Below, one piece after another: positions 21,391 through 32,263 of a stretch of 64,000 bases of DNA (its first letter is position 1; each line of letters starts with the position of its first letter). Location of the stretch: positions 188,359,577-188,423,576 of the forward strand of contig NC_053395.1 in NCBI RefSeq assembly GCF_905171765.1, given 5' to 3'. This stretch comes from Bufo bufo (taxonomy: Eukaryota; Chordata; Amphibia; Anura; Bufonidae). The position numbers and the translations under genes were made by a program. The notes under the pieces are model-generated. The model saw only the letters and a list, made by a program, of their open reading frames with translations, did no database searches and was not told the DNA's origin.

Positions 21391-22987
21391 TGCAATTGTT
21401 TTTACTTACTGGTATACTGTATACATGTTATATGGGTATTGTAATATACTGTATTCTGTTCATTTGCACTATATCTGCATTGCACTATGGAAGGGGTGAA
21501 TGCACAGCCAGCTCATACTGAGAGTTTCTATGCACTGAGAAGTTAAAAACCTTCCACAGTTACTATAAGGGACTATGCAAATTTTTGGAGGGGAAAAATC
21601 TGATACACCGACCTTCTGACTGTCTGGTTTAGCTCTGTTGTTTACATCTAAAGACTTGTATTGTCTGTAAAAAATGCTCATAGTCAGTCCCATAGAATTG
21701 CATTAAAACTCAAGTCTATGGCAGGCTGGAATTGCAACAATGTTTCTGTTTAGGCTGTGCTTCTCCACTCCACCCCTCCCACTAAAAGGTTCTAGCTCAG
21801 TTAGAAACTGTATATAAAGAGTGCAGTCAGAGTCCTTAGTTGTCTGCAGAACAGTTTTTAGTAGAAGAGACTGCCAGTTTGCAGCCTAGCATTGGGGCCA
21901 CCACAAACCCAGCCACTGCACAATCATTTACGTGGCATGGCTGAGCAGATTTGTCAGCCTGTGGAAGGATCAGTTCTGACGAGTCTGCTGGGCCTATGAG
22001 AAACATCTACTCCAAGGCAGGTTGGGTGGTGCTAGACTCATACCCTGGGGAAGCTACAGCTATGACTAGCAGAGGTTAGGAGAGGCGTCAAGCTGGCAAG
22101 GGCTGGTGTACAACTTGTAGAGAAAGTTGGCTGCCATGAGGCATGCAGCGTGGCCGGAATAATAAAGGAACACCCCTGTGGGGGAAACCCGGGTTCCAAA
22201 ACACAACCTAAAAAAATCTAAATGTAATTCTAACTTATGTATCAAACATGCAAAAAGACTTAATGCTGAGAGTTATCACGTCTTGTCAACACAACTGATG
22301 TGAAAATCATGATTGTGGTTATTGTACATACCTGTGATGTGATCAATGCGCTCTTTAATAGTGTCGTTAGTAGAATTGGAGTCTGATATACTGTATATTG
22401 CAACTACACATCCCATCCGTACCAGATTATGGAAAATCTACCTGATGTCATAGAGGAATGCTGCGAGTCTTGGACTAGTAGAAGACTCTTCTGTAGCAAT
22501 TTTGGCAGTGGTTTCCTTACACTGCCATGATACTATGCAATTAGGCCACAGAGAGGAATTTTACTGCTCATTATGCTAAAAACCCAAAGTATTGGAGCCT
22601 GAAAGGCCAAATTAAACTGCAAGCACAGAACAGCTGTCGGTTTGAATTTTCACTGCTTGGCTGCGTAAAGGCGCTTGGAGTAGGCAATACACATGTTGCT
22701 TGCACTGTGCCTGAGCGTTTGTCTGTACAGATGACAGGTTACCAGCTGTGATATGAGCTGCTCACTACTAGACAACTGAGCCCACGTCACAGCAAGCAGC
22801 TATGAAACTGGAGAGGAAGGTGACGAATAAGCCTTTAAGTCAGCAGCTGGATAAAACCTCATCATCTGTTTGTGGCATGGTGGTCTCAGGGTCTCTGAGG
22901 GGATTTAACATTTTAACCTTTCCATATCTCTAAAGAATAAAAGTAATTCTAGGAACACTCAAAAAGTTGCTGTCTTTTCTTTCGAAG
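21391..22987. other. no recognisable gene
   Basis: No long ORF, tandem array or terminal repeats were seen. The sequence looks like ageing intergenic DNA. Confidence 0.45.
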
Positions 22988-23937
22988 TTAAAGGGAACCT
23001 GTCAGGGAGAACGAGCAGTTTCATCTGGGACTGGGAGCATCATCTCATAGATCAGGGGGAACTGTACAGATTGATATATAGTCTTGTGGGAAAAGATTCA
23101 GTATAGCTTGTATTATAATCTCTGCTCCTTCTGGGCCTGGGAGACTTTACACACTTAGCATGTCTATATTATGTTAAAAGTGTCTTATCAAGATATTTCC
23201 ACTCCATATGTCCTAATAGAGTTTGGGGTGTGTCCTTGCACAGTCTTACACTGGCAGTACCAATTGGATAATGTCAGACTGTGCAGGGACACCCCTGGAC
23301 CTTTATTGCAAACTGTTAGTAATTAAAGGGTTTCTACCACCTCGTTTTGACATAATTAGCTGTCAGACACTAGCGATCCGCGATATCTACCTAACCATGC
23401 CTTCACAGACATCTCGGTCATCGGCGCAGGCGCAGTGGAGATGTCTGTGCAGGGAGCGGTCAGACATTCACTGCGCCTGCGCCGAATACAGACGCGCACA
23501 GCGCAGGCGCGAGAATTTGTCCGCTGGCTCAGAGGGAGGATCGCATTCCAGAGGAGATGGGCGGGCTGGAGGGACGCGCTGGGCAGCATTTTCGTGAGTA
23601 GACCGAGCCTCTAGGTGCTGAAAAGACACCCGCATAGCACCTAAAGGCTCATTAGCATATCAATAAAAGTTCGTTTTTTAGGCAAACGGCTGCACAAAAA
23701 GCTATTAAAATAGCATGGTTAGGTAGAGCAGACACTAGCGGATCGCTAGTGTCTGACAGCTAATTATGTCAAAATGAGGTGGTAGAAACCCTTTAATTTG
23801 TAACTTCTAGCAGGATTAATAAAGGGATGGCACAACATAGAGTCATAAGAATGGATGCTCCAGAATTGGTATTACATGAGGAATGCAAGTAGTTGCTAAA
23901 ACAGACCTGTCAGGAGAGGTGAATGCCCCTCTTTAAA
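22988..23937 (+). mobile_element. decayed TTAA MITE (AAAGGGAACCTGTCA type)
   Basis: TTAA at 22988-22991 is followed by AGGGAACCTGTCAGGGAGAA. The 3' part (23800-23937) contains the block AACAGACCTGTCAGGAGAGG, which recurs at 55320-55345 and, inverted, at 54490-54530. The element is split by the MITE at 23327-23792. The right terminus is not certain. Confidence 0.45.
23323..23796. mobile_element. TTAA-flanked foldback MITE nested in another
   Basis: TTAA copies at 23323-23326 and 23793-23796 bound perfect ends AGGGTTTCTACCACCTC and GAGGTGGTAGAAACCCT. The arms continue through TTTTGACATAATTAGCTGTC and AGACACTAGCGATCCG. The interior has GC-rich GGCGCAGGCGCAG repeats. It splits the older element at 22988-23937. 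Plus and minus ORFs inside it are not genes. Confidence 0.88.
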
Positions 23938-24614
23938 TCAGTTTTCATTGTTTGTAACTGGTTGATAAATATAATATGTTATATAAAACATTTCACTAGA
24001 CCCAATGACACCGTATTGACCTGTCTCATTATTTCTATTTTGTGAATTTGAAAAAGACGGGACCATGCAAAGTATTTAAGTAATATGGAGTAGAAAGCAA
24101 ACAAATCCAAAAAATCACATATACAGTGGATTGATATGTATAACACACAAGAGTATGTTGAAGACCTTCCTACCCTGTTCCCTGCTCCAGGGGACTTGCT
24201 GTGGACTCAGATTCTGTAAAGAAAAGAGAATTTCTGTAAGAATTGTCACAAAATAGGAGTTTCAAGGTAATGTGACTATAATGAATGCAAGCGTGTGAGA
24301 AAAGATAGTGTTCGACAAAAGATTGTAGATAAAACACATAGTATAGTAGTGACGTACCTGACATAATGGTGCCGTGCTGCCAGCTCAAGCTTCTTGGCAG
24401 AGGGAAGCTAATAAACTGGCAGCAGATAAAGATTGAATTATTAAGCAGAATTCGAGGAGCACCAGAGTTGTGATGAATGAAGGGAATGGAGGAGCAGGTA
24501 AGTGGTTATGTGCGATTTGCTCTGCTATGTGTTGTCTGATAATCTCGATATCTCCATAGCTCCATCTAAAGCTACACAATACATTGACCTAAATTATTTT
24601 TAAATTTACATAAA

Positions 24615-24845
24615 TGGGTAGGCAGGCATTAAAGCTATAGGCTGGGGGCTCACAGAAATCTGGGCAGGCAGGCATTAAAGCTATAGGATGGGGGCTCACA
24701 GAAATCTGGGCAGGCAGGCATTAAAGCTATAGGCTGGGGGCTCACAGAAATCTGGGCAGGCAGGCATTAAAGCTATAGGCCGGGGGCTTACAGAAATCTG
24801 GGCAGGCAGGCATTAAAGCTATAGGCCGGGGGCTTACAGAAATCT
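24615..24845. repeat. five tandem copies of a 46-bp unit
   Basis: The unit GGGCAGGCAGGCATTAAAGC continues as TATAGGCTGGGGGCTCACAG and AAATCT. Five copies fill exactly 230 bp with only 1-3 changes each, so the array is young. Flanking sequence 23938-24614 shows no gene. Confidence 0.95.
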
Positions 24846-24875
24846 TTGACAATAAATGAGCATTGGATTAGATGC

Positions 24876-27800
24876 TTAACCCCTTAAGGACTCGGCCCTA
24901 TTTCACCTTACGGACTTGGCCATTTTTTGCAAATCTGACCAGTGTCACTTTAAGTGCTGATAACTTTAAAACTCTTTGACTTATCCAGGCCATTCTGAGA
25001 TTGTTATTTCGTCACATATTGTACTTCATGACACTGGTAAAATAAAGTCAAAAAATGCATTTTTATTTATAAAAAAAATACCAAATTTACCAAAAATTTG
25101 TAAAAAAATTGCAAATTTCAAAGTTTCAATTTCTCTACTTCTATAATACATAGTAATACCTCCAAAAATAGTTATTACTTTACATTCCCCATATGTCTAC
25201 TTCATGTTTGGATCATTTTGGGAATGATATTTCATTTTTTGGGGATGTTACAAGGCTTAGAAGTTTAGAAAATCTTGAAATTTTTCTGAAATTTTCAAAA
25301 ACCCAATTTTTAGGGACCAGTTCAGGTCTGAAGTCACTTTGCGAGGCTTACATAATAGAAACCACCCAAAAATGACCCCCTTCTAGAAACTACACCCCTC
25401 AAGGTATTCAAAACTGATTTTACAAACGTCGTTTACCCTTTAGGTGTTCCACAAGAATTAATGAAAAATAGAGATACAATTTCAAAATTTCACTTTTTTG
25501 GCAGATTTTCCATTTTTAGTATTTTTTTTCCAGTTACAAAGCAAGCGTTAACAGCCAAACCAAACTCAATATTTATGGCCCTGATTCTGTAGTTTACAGA
25601 AACACCCCATATGTGGTCATAAACCACTGTACGGGCACACGGCAGGGCGCAGAAGGAAAGTAATGCCATACGGTTTTTGGAAGGCAAGTTTTGCTGGACT
25701 GTTTTTTTTGACAGCATGTCCCATTTGAAGCCCCCCTGATGCACCCCTAGAGTAGAAACTCCATAAAAGTGACCCCATCTAAGAAACTACACCTCTCAAG
25801 GTATTCAAAACTGATTTTACAAACATCATTAACCCTTTAGGTGTTCCACAAGAATTAATGGAAAATAGAGATACAATTTCAAAATTTCACTTTTTTGGCA
25901 GATTTTCCATTTTAATAATTTTTTTTCCAGTTACAAAGCAAGGGTTAACAGCCAAACCAAACTCCATATTTATGGCCCTGATTCTGTAGTTTACAGAAAC
26001 ACCCCATATGTGGTCGTAAACAACTGTACGGGCACACGGCAGGGCGCAGAAAGAAAGGAATGCCATACGGTTTTTGGAAGGCAGATTTTGCTGGACTGGT
26101 TTTTTTGACACCATGTCCCATTTGAAGCCCCCCTGATGCACCCCTAGAGTAGAAACTTCATAAAAGTGACCCCATCTAAGAAACTACACCCCTCAAGGTA
26201 TTCAAAACAGATTTTACAAACGTTGTTAACCCTTTAGGTGTTCCACAAGAGTTATTGGCAAATCGAGATGAAATTTCAGAATTAAAATTTTTGGGCAAAT
26301 TTTCCATTTTAATCCATTTTTCCCAGTAACAAAGCAAGGGTTAACAGCCAAACAAAACTCAATATTTATGGCCCTGATTCTGTAGTTTACAGAAACACCG
26401 CATATGTGGTCGTAAACAGCTGTACGGGCACATGGCAGGGTGCAGAAGGAAAGGAATGCCATACGGTTTTTGGAAGGCAGATTTAGCTGGACTGTTTTTT
26501 TTGACACCATGTCCCATTTGAAGCCCCCCTGATGCCCCCATAGAGTAGAAACTCAGAAAAAATGGCCCTATTTTAGAAACTACGGGATAGGGTGGCAGTA
26601 TTGTTGGTACTAGTTTAGGGTACATATAATTTTTGGTTGCTCTATATTACACTTTTGTGAGGCAAGATAACAAGAAATAGCTGTTTTGGCACCGTTTTTA
26701 TTTTTTGTTATTTACAACATTTATCTGACAGGTTAGATCATGTGATATTTTTATAGACCAGGTTGTCACGGATGCGGCGATACCTAATATGCATACTTTT
26801 TTTCAATTTATGTAAGTTTTACACAATGATTTCATTTTTGAAGCAAAGAAAATCATGTTTTAGTGTTTCCATAGTCTGATAGCCATAATCTTTTCAGTTT
26901 TTGGGCGATTACCTTGGGTAGGTTATGATTTTTGCGGGATGAGATGACGGTTTTATTGGCACTATTTTGGGGTGCGTGTGACTTTTTGATTGCTTGCTTT
27001 TACTTTTTGTGATGTAAGGTGACAAAAAATGGTTTATTTAGCACAGTTTTTATTAAAAATTTTTTACGATGTTCATCTGAGGGGTTAGGTCATGTGATAT
27101 TTTTATAGAGCCGGTCGATATGGACACGGCGATACCTAATATGTATACTTTTTTTTATTTATGTAAGTTTTACACAAAAAAAAAATCATGTTTTAGTGTC
27201 TCCATATTCTGAGCCATAGTTTTTTTATATTTTAAGCGATTGTCTCAGGTAGGGACTCATTTTTTGCGGGATGAGGTGACGGTTATATTGTTACTATTTT
27301 GATACGGACGCGGCGATACCTAATATGTATACTTTCCCCACTCTATTTTTTACCAATTATTTTTAACTTTATTTGGGGAAAATTAAGTTTTTATTTATTT
27401 TTACTTGAAACTTAATTTTTTGGGGGGAAAACTAATTTTTTCACTTTATTTTTTGTCCCACTTTGGGACTTGAACTTTTGGGGGTCTAATCCTTTACAAT
27501 GCATTCCAATACTTCTGTATTGGAATGCATTGGCTGTATGAGTAATACTGTGTGTATTACTCATACAGCTTCCGGCCTGTGAGATCCAGGGGGCTGGATC
27601 TCACAGGCTCTTTACCGGAAGGCAGCGCGACCGGTACGTCATGGGTCCTTAAGGACTCGGGATCCATGCCGTACCGGTACGTCATGGGTCCCTAAGGGGT
27701 TAAAGGAAATCTGTCAGCACCAAGACAATCCCCAAACTAGAGTAAGCGTTGTATAGTGTAAGTCAGGGATGCCCAACCTGTGGCCCTCCAGCTGTTGCAA

Positions 27801-28250
27801 AACTACAACTCCCAGCATGCTCAGACAGCCTACAGCTATAAGCCTACAGGAGGGCATGATGGGAGTTGTAGGGGGGCTGGATCTCACAGGCTCTTTACCG
27901 GAAGGCAGCGCGATGCCTTCCTTAGACATCGCGCTGCCTTCCATGCCATCGGGTCCCCCCACAGCCCCATGGGGACCCGATGGCACAGCCGCCCGCACAA
28001 TAAAAAGCCGCAAACTGCAGGTCTGAACTGACCTGCGGTTTGCGGCGATCGCCAACACGGGGGGGTCACGGGACCCCCCCGCGCATTTAGCCTAGGTGCC
28101 TGCTCAATGATTTGAGCAGGCACCAGGTTCCGATCACCGCCCGCCGGGCGGCGGTGATCGGAACTACCCATGACGTACCGGTACGTCATGGGTCCTTAAG
28201 GACTCGGGATCCATGCCGTGCCGGTACATCATGGGTCCCTAAGGGGTTAA
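24876..28250 (+). mobile_element. large non-coding TTAA element, copy 1
   Basis: This begins TTAACCCCTTAAGGACTCGG and ends CCCTAAGGGGTTAA. Two right ends are present (27700-27703 and 28247-28250) because of a local duplication. The interior is AT-rich with three 397-bp repeats, then repeats of GGTTAGGTCATGTGATATTT followed by CGGCGATACCTAATATG, then GC-rich hairpins around GTACCGGTACGTCATGGGTC. No transposase was found. Copies 2 and 3 lie at 34165-37300 and 55772-58004. Confidence 0.8.
25385..26580 (+). repeat. three tandem copies, about 397-bp period
   Basis: Each copy runs from AACTACACCCCTCAAGGTATTC through the GTTAACAGCCAAAC block and GTACGGGCACACGGCAGGG to CTGATGCACCCCTAGAGTAG. The first two are offset by 397 bp; the third is about 390 bp further and more diverged. 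Copies of the large element at 34.2 and 55.8 kb carry a single unit, so the triplication is specific to this copy. Confidence 0.9.
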
Positions 28251-28420
28251 AGGAAATCTGTCAGCACCAAGACAATCCCCAAACTAGAGTAAGCGTTGTA
28301 TAGTGTAAGTCAGGGATGCCCAACCTGTGGCCCTCTAGCTGTTGCAAAACTACAACTCCCAGCATGCTCAGACAGCCTACAGCTATAAGCCTACAGGAGG
28401 GCATGATGGGAGTTGTAGTT
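27589..28420 (+). repeat. tandem duplication with internal deletion
   Basis: The sequence from GGGGGCTGGATCTCACAGG (27872) through the element's right end into the neighbouring MITE (to GGGAGTTGTAG near 28420) is a tandem copy of 27589-27871. The first copy lacks 264 bp after GGCAGCGCGA (27630). Matching points are offset by 283 bp before the deletion and 547 bp after it. Confidence 0.85.
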
Positions 28421-28457
28421 TTACAACAGCTGGAGGGCTGCAGGTTGAGCATCCCTG
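28311..28457 (+). mobile_element. 147-bp hAT-type MITE
   Basis: The element folds as CAGGGATGCCCAACCTGTGG, then GCAAAACTACAACTCCCAGC, an axis near 28383, and the reverse complement ending ATCCCTG. Flanks GTGTAAGT (28303-28310) and GGGTAAGT (28458-28465) match at 7 of 8 bp, the 8-bp duplication of hAT elements. A truncated twin lies at 27764-27871. A decayed terminus lies at about 53133-53162. Confidence 0.88.
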
Positions 28458-28938
28458 GGGTAAGTGATGCTTAGTCCAATTATGTAATTTTTATCCTTAT
28501 ACTCCCATGCATTCTAACGCTGTGCTCCAACAAACCAGTATTAAATGCATTGAGAGGATTCTTTAAGTCCTCTCCATTATGTGCAGTCGTGGCCAAAAGT
28601 TTTGAGAATTACATAAATATTGGAAATTGTAAAAGTTGCTGCTTAAGTTTTTATAATAGCAATTTGCATATACTCCAGAATGTTATGAAGAGTGATCAGA
28701 TGAATTGCATAGTCCTTCTTTGCCATGAAAATTAACTTAATCCCCAAAAAACCTTTTCACTGCATTCCATTAAAGGACCTGCTGAGATAATTTCAGTAAT
28801 CGTCTTGTTAACTCAGGTGAGAATGTTGACGAGCACAAGGCTGGAGATCATTATGTCAGGCTGATTGGGTTAAAATGGCAGACTTGACATGTTAAAAGGA
28901 GGGTGATGCTTGAAATCATTGTTCTTCCATTGTTAACC

Positions 28939-29955
28939 ATGGTGACATGCAAAAAAACGCGTGCAGCCATCATTGCGTTGCATAAAAATGGTTACACAGG
29001 CAAGGATATTGTGGCTACTAAGATTGCACCTCAATCAACAATTTATAGGATCATCAAGAACTTCAAGGAAAGAGGTTCAATTCTTGTTAAGAAGGCTTTA
29101 GGGCGTCCAAGAAAGTCCAGCAAGCGCCAGGATCGTCTCCTAAAGAGGATTCAGCTGCGGGATCGGAGTGCCACCAGTGCAGAGCTTGCTCAGGAATGGC
29201 AGCAGGCAGGTGTGAGCGCATGTGCACGCACAGTGAGGCGAAGACTTTTGGAAGATGACCTGGTGTCAAGAAGGGCAGCAAAGAAGCCACTTCTCTCCAA
29301 AAAAAACATCAGGGACAGATTGATCTTCTGCAGAAAGTATGGTGAATGGACTGCTGAGGACTGGGGCAAAGTCATATTCTCCGATGAAGCCTCTTTCCGA
29401 TTGTTTGGGGCATCTGGAAAAAGGCTTGTCCGGAGAAGAAAAGGTGAGCGCTACCATCAGTCCTGTGTCATGCCAACAGTAAAGCATCCTGAGACCATTC
29501 ATGTGTGGGGTTGCTTCTCATCCAAGGGAGTGGGCTCACTCACAATTTTGCCCAAAAACACAGCCATGAATAAAGAATGGTACAAAAACACCCTCCAACA
29601 GCAACTTCTTCCAACAATCCAACAACAGTTTGGTGAAGAACAATGCATTCTCCAGCACGATGGAGCACCGTGCCATAAGGCAAAAGTGATAACTAGGTGG
29701 CTCGGGGACCAAAACGTTGACATTTTGGGTCCATGGCCTGGAAACTCCCCAGATCTTAATCCCATTGAGAACTTGTGGTCAATCCTCAAGAGGCGGGTGG
29801 ACAAACAAAAACCCACTAATTCTGACAAACTCCAAGAATTGATTATGAAAGAATGGGTTGCTATCAGTCAGGAATTGGCCCAGAAGTTGATTGAGAGCAT
29901 GCCCAGTCGAATTGCAGAGGTCCTGAAAAAGAAGGGCCAACACTGCAAATACTGA
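28939..29955 (+). CDS. Tc1-like transposase, intact (DD35E)
   Basis: A 338-residue cut-and-paste transposase counted from the ATG at 28939. This start has the context AACCATGG and matches the usual Tc1 length; the frame is also open to an ATG at 28903, giving 350 residues. The first helix-turn-helix is in residues 5-45 (NGYTGKDIVATKIAPQSTIYR). A GRPRK linker lies near 55-59 and a second helix-turn-helix at 70-105. Catalytic acids are D149 (VIFSDEASF), D241 (LQHDGAPCHK) and E277 ([11 protein letters not shown]), with 35 residues between the last two rather than the 34 of classical Tc1. No stop or frameshift interrupts it. It differs from copy A at scattered sites. The terminal repeats are now 2.9 kb apart because of the hAT insertion, which probably weakens mobility in cis. 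Activity is inferred, not shown. Confidence 0.93.
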   Translation: MVTCKKTRAAIIALHKNGYTGKDIVATKIAPQSTIYRIIKNFKERGSILVKKALGRPRKSSKRQDRLLKRIQLRDRSATSAELAQEWQQAGVSACARTVRRRLLEDDLVSRRAAKKPLLSKKNIRDRLIFCRKYGEWTAEDWGKVIFSDEASFRLFGASGKRLVRRRKGERYHQSCVMPTVKHPETIHVWGCFSSKGVGSLTILPKNTAMNKEWYKNTLQQQLLPTIQQQFGEEQCILQHDGAPCHKAKVITRWLGDQNVDILGPWPGNSPDLNPIENLWSILKRRVDKQKPTNSDKLQELIMKEWVAISQELAQKLIESMPSRIAEVLKKKGQHCKY

Positions 29956-29991
29956 CTCTTTGCATAAATGTCATGTAATTGTCGATAAAAG

Positions 29992-31384
29992 TAGGGATGT
30001 CCCGATACCGATATCGGTATCGGGACCGATACCGGACATTTGCACGAGTACATGTACTCGTGCAAATGTCCCCGATACCACTGCCGATACCTGTGCGGGA
30101 CTTCTAAATGTGTCCGTCCGCGGCCTGCTCCTGCATCTCGCACAGCTGATACAGCTTCAGAGGCAGCAGCAGGCAGTGTAATAGGAGCCTACAGTGGAAG
30201 CTAGCCCCGCCCCTCCCACCAATCAGGCAGCCAGCACTGACTCACAGCACAGGGGGAGTCGTGCAGGGACTCAGAGAATCGTCTGAGAGTTTATTAGTTA
30301 TGAGTCACAGACTGTCACCGAGTCCCTGCCAGGCTTCCTGCTCTGCGGCTCCCTGTAAGTCCGTCCGGGGGGAAGGGGGGGCATTATTAGCATAGCATGT
30401 AGTGGAGCTGTGTGTGTACAGGGTGCATGTAGCAGAGCAGGAAGTCTGGCAGGGACTCGGTGACACAGTCTCTGACTCATTCGATTCTTTTAACTAATAA
30501 ACTCTCAGACGATTCTCTGAGTCCCTGCAATAACTATACATTGTAATTACATCACAGTCTGCTCCACTGCATTTACTGCAGCAGAGCTGTGTTTGCCAGG
30601 AGCGAGTCCCTCCTGACCTTCGGTTCACTTGAGAGCCGACTCCTTGTGGCTGCCCCCATACAGTATAAGGTCTCCATGTGGCTGCCCCCATACAGTATAA
30701 CGTCTCCTTGTAGCTGCCCCCATACAGTATAATGTCTCCTTTTAGCTGCCCCCATACAGTAGAACGTCTCCTTGTGGCTGCCCCCATACAGTATAATGTC
30801 TCCTTGTGGCTGCCCCCATACAGTATAATGTCTCCTTGTAGCTGCCTCCATACAGTATAACATCTCCTTGTGGCTGCCCCCATACAGTGTAATGTCTCCC
30901 TTGTGGCTTCCCCCATACAGTGAAACGTCTCCCTTGTGGCTTCCCCCATACAGTGTAACGTCTCCTTGTGGCTGCCCCCATACAGTATAACGTCTCCTTG
31001 TGGCTGCCCCCATACAGTATAACGTCTCCTTGTAGCTGCCCCCATACAGTATAACGTCTCCTTGTGGCTGCCCCCATACAGTATAACGTCTCCTTGTGGC
31101 CCCCATACAGTATAACGTCTCCTTGCGGCTGCCCCCATACAGTATAATGTCTCCTTGTGGCCCCCATACAGTATAATGTCTCCTTGTGGCCCCCATACAG
31201 TATAACGTCTCCTTGGAATGTTATAGTTCTGTTTTTAGGCCTTTTGGTTGGTCAGTGGTCAGAAAATACATGTGTGTGTATTTTATTGTTAAAATTAGTA
31301 TCGGTAATTGGTATCGGTGAGTACTTAAATAAAAGTATCGGTACTCGTACTCAGTCTTAAAAAAATGGTATCGGGACATCCCTA
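29992..31384. mobile_element. non-autonomous hAT element inside Tc1 copy B
   Basis: The ends TAGGGATGTCCCGATACC and GGTATCGGGACATCCCTA are perfect inverted repeats. GATAAAAG flanks both sides (29984-29991 and 31385-31392), and copy A has the single empty site at 8782-8789. That proves the insertion and its 8-bp duplication. The interior holds a CGATATCGGT palindrome, a CATTTGCACGAG/CTCGTGCAAATG hairpin, an inverted repeat of the CAGGGACTC block (30260-30350 against 30438-30530) and a 32-bp tandem array. No transposase is encoded. Confidence 0.95.
30646..31215. repeat. 32-bp tandem array within the hAT element
   Basis: About 18 copies of GTGGCTGCCCCCATACAGTA followed by TAACGTCTCCTT. Several units are shortened to GTGGCCCCCATACAG. 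The long minus-strand ORFs across it (141-214 codons, YGGSHKETLYCMGA repeats) exist only because 32-bp units cycle through all frames. Confidence 0.93.
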
Positions 31385-31525
31385 GATAAAAGCCTTTGAA
31401 ACGTATGAAGTGCGTGTAATTATATTTCACTACATCACAGAAACAAAGATCTAAAAGCAGTTTAGCAGCAAACTTTGTGAAAACTAATATTTTTGTCATT
31501 CTCAAAACTTTTGGCCACAACTGTA

Positions 31526-32261
31526 CATGAGCACAGTAGTCCTCTCAATGCAATTTACTGCTGGTTTGTCAGAGAAAAGCGTGGGAACGCAAGCCAGTAT
31601 GAAGATAAAAATTACATAATCGACGTATCTTATACTATATGTAGTATCTGCATTTGCTTAATGTTTTAAATGTATTGTTTTGTAATGCTATGCTATTTAT
31701 TCCAGCAGAGGAGGAATGGTTGGCAGGAACAGGGCTAACCACCCTGTTCCTCCCCTCTTGGAAGGAGTGGCTGGTCCTGTTTCCTGCCAGGAGGGGAAGT
31801 TCAAGTCTAGCTAGGAGAGAGGAGGCTTTCGGTTCAGATAGTGGGGGAGTAAGGAAGCAAATATCAGAGCTCCTACTCCTAGGAGCCTTATCTAATTCCC
31901 CCTGTGAGAGCAACTCTCCAGATAGATCTTCAGAAAGCAGAACACTGCTTCCAGGAAGCATCAGTGCAAAATACAGCTTTATAGACACTGCTGCAAGGTG
32001 AGGGACTATAGCTCAGACACCACCACCTACCTAAACCATCACTAGATCAGACAAATATCAAGCCTGAATCTTACAGTGGACACCCATATCCAGAAGTGCT
32101 TGCTAGTGCCAAACAATAGCCATTTAACCAGCCACCATACCTCCTCATCTGATGCCATAGAATCTGCACTTTGTATTTAAAACTGCTGGATGTGCTACTT
32201 TTTATATTTTGCAAGTAAAGACAGACTGTTATAGGTTTACTTCTGGCCTGATTCTTCAAAC
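31526..32261. other. possible LTR-like sequence, unresolved
   Basis: After the MITE arm (to about 31620), sequence from about 31670 on has features seen in LTRs: a CCTCCCCTCTTGGAAGG/CCTGCCAGGAGGGG region, later AAGTAAAGACAGACTGTTAT. I could not find paired TG...CA ends or a target duplication, and the DD41D derivative interrupts its 3' side. No gene is evident. Confidence 0.3.
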
Positions 32262-32263
32262 TA

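Larger units (their letters stand above)
28584..31523 (+). mobile_element. Tc1-like transposon, copy B (DD35E type), with hAT inside
   Basis: The ends CAGTCGTGGCCAAAAGTTTT and CAAAACTTTTGGCCACAACTG match copy A at 7373-8929. The right flank is TA (31524-31525); the left flank is TG (28582-28583), a mutated TA. Without the 1401-bp insertion (element plus one duplicated 8-mer) the element would be about 1.54 kb. It sits in the loop of a foldback MITE whose arms (AGTCCTCTC, AAACCAGTA, AAAATTACATAAT) lie at 28468-28583 and 31540-31620. Confidence 0.93.

Noticed and set aside
30494..31196. Minus-strand ORFs of 141-214 codons (VILYGGSHKETLYCMGA repeats)
   Set aside because: Products of a 32-bp tandem array inside the hAT at 29992-31384. 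Three overlapping frames give the same peptide, as expected for repeats and not genes.
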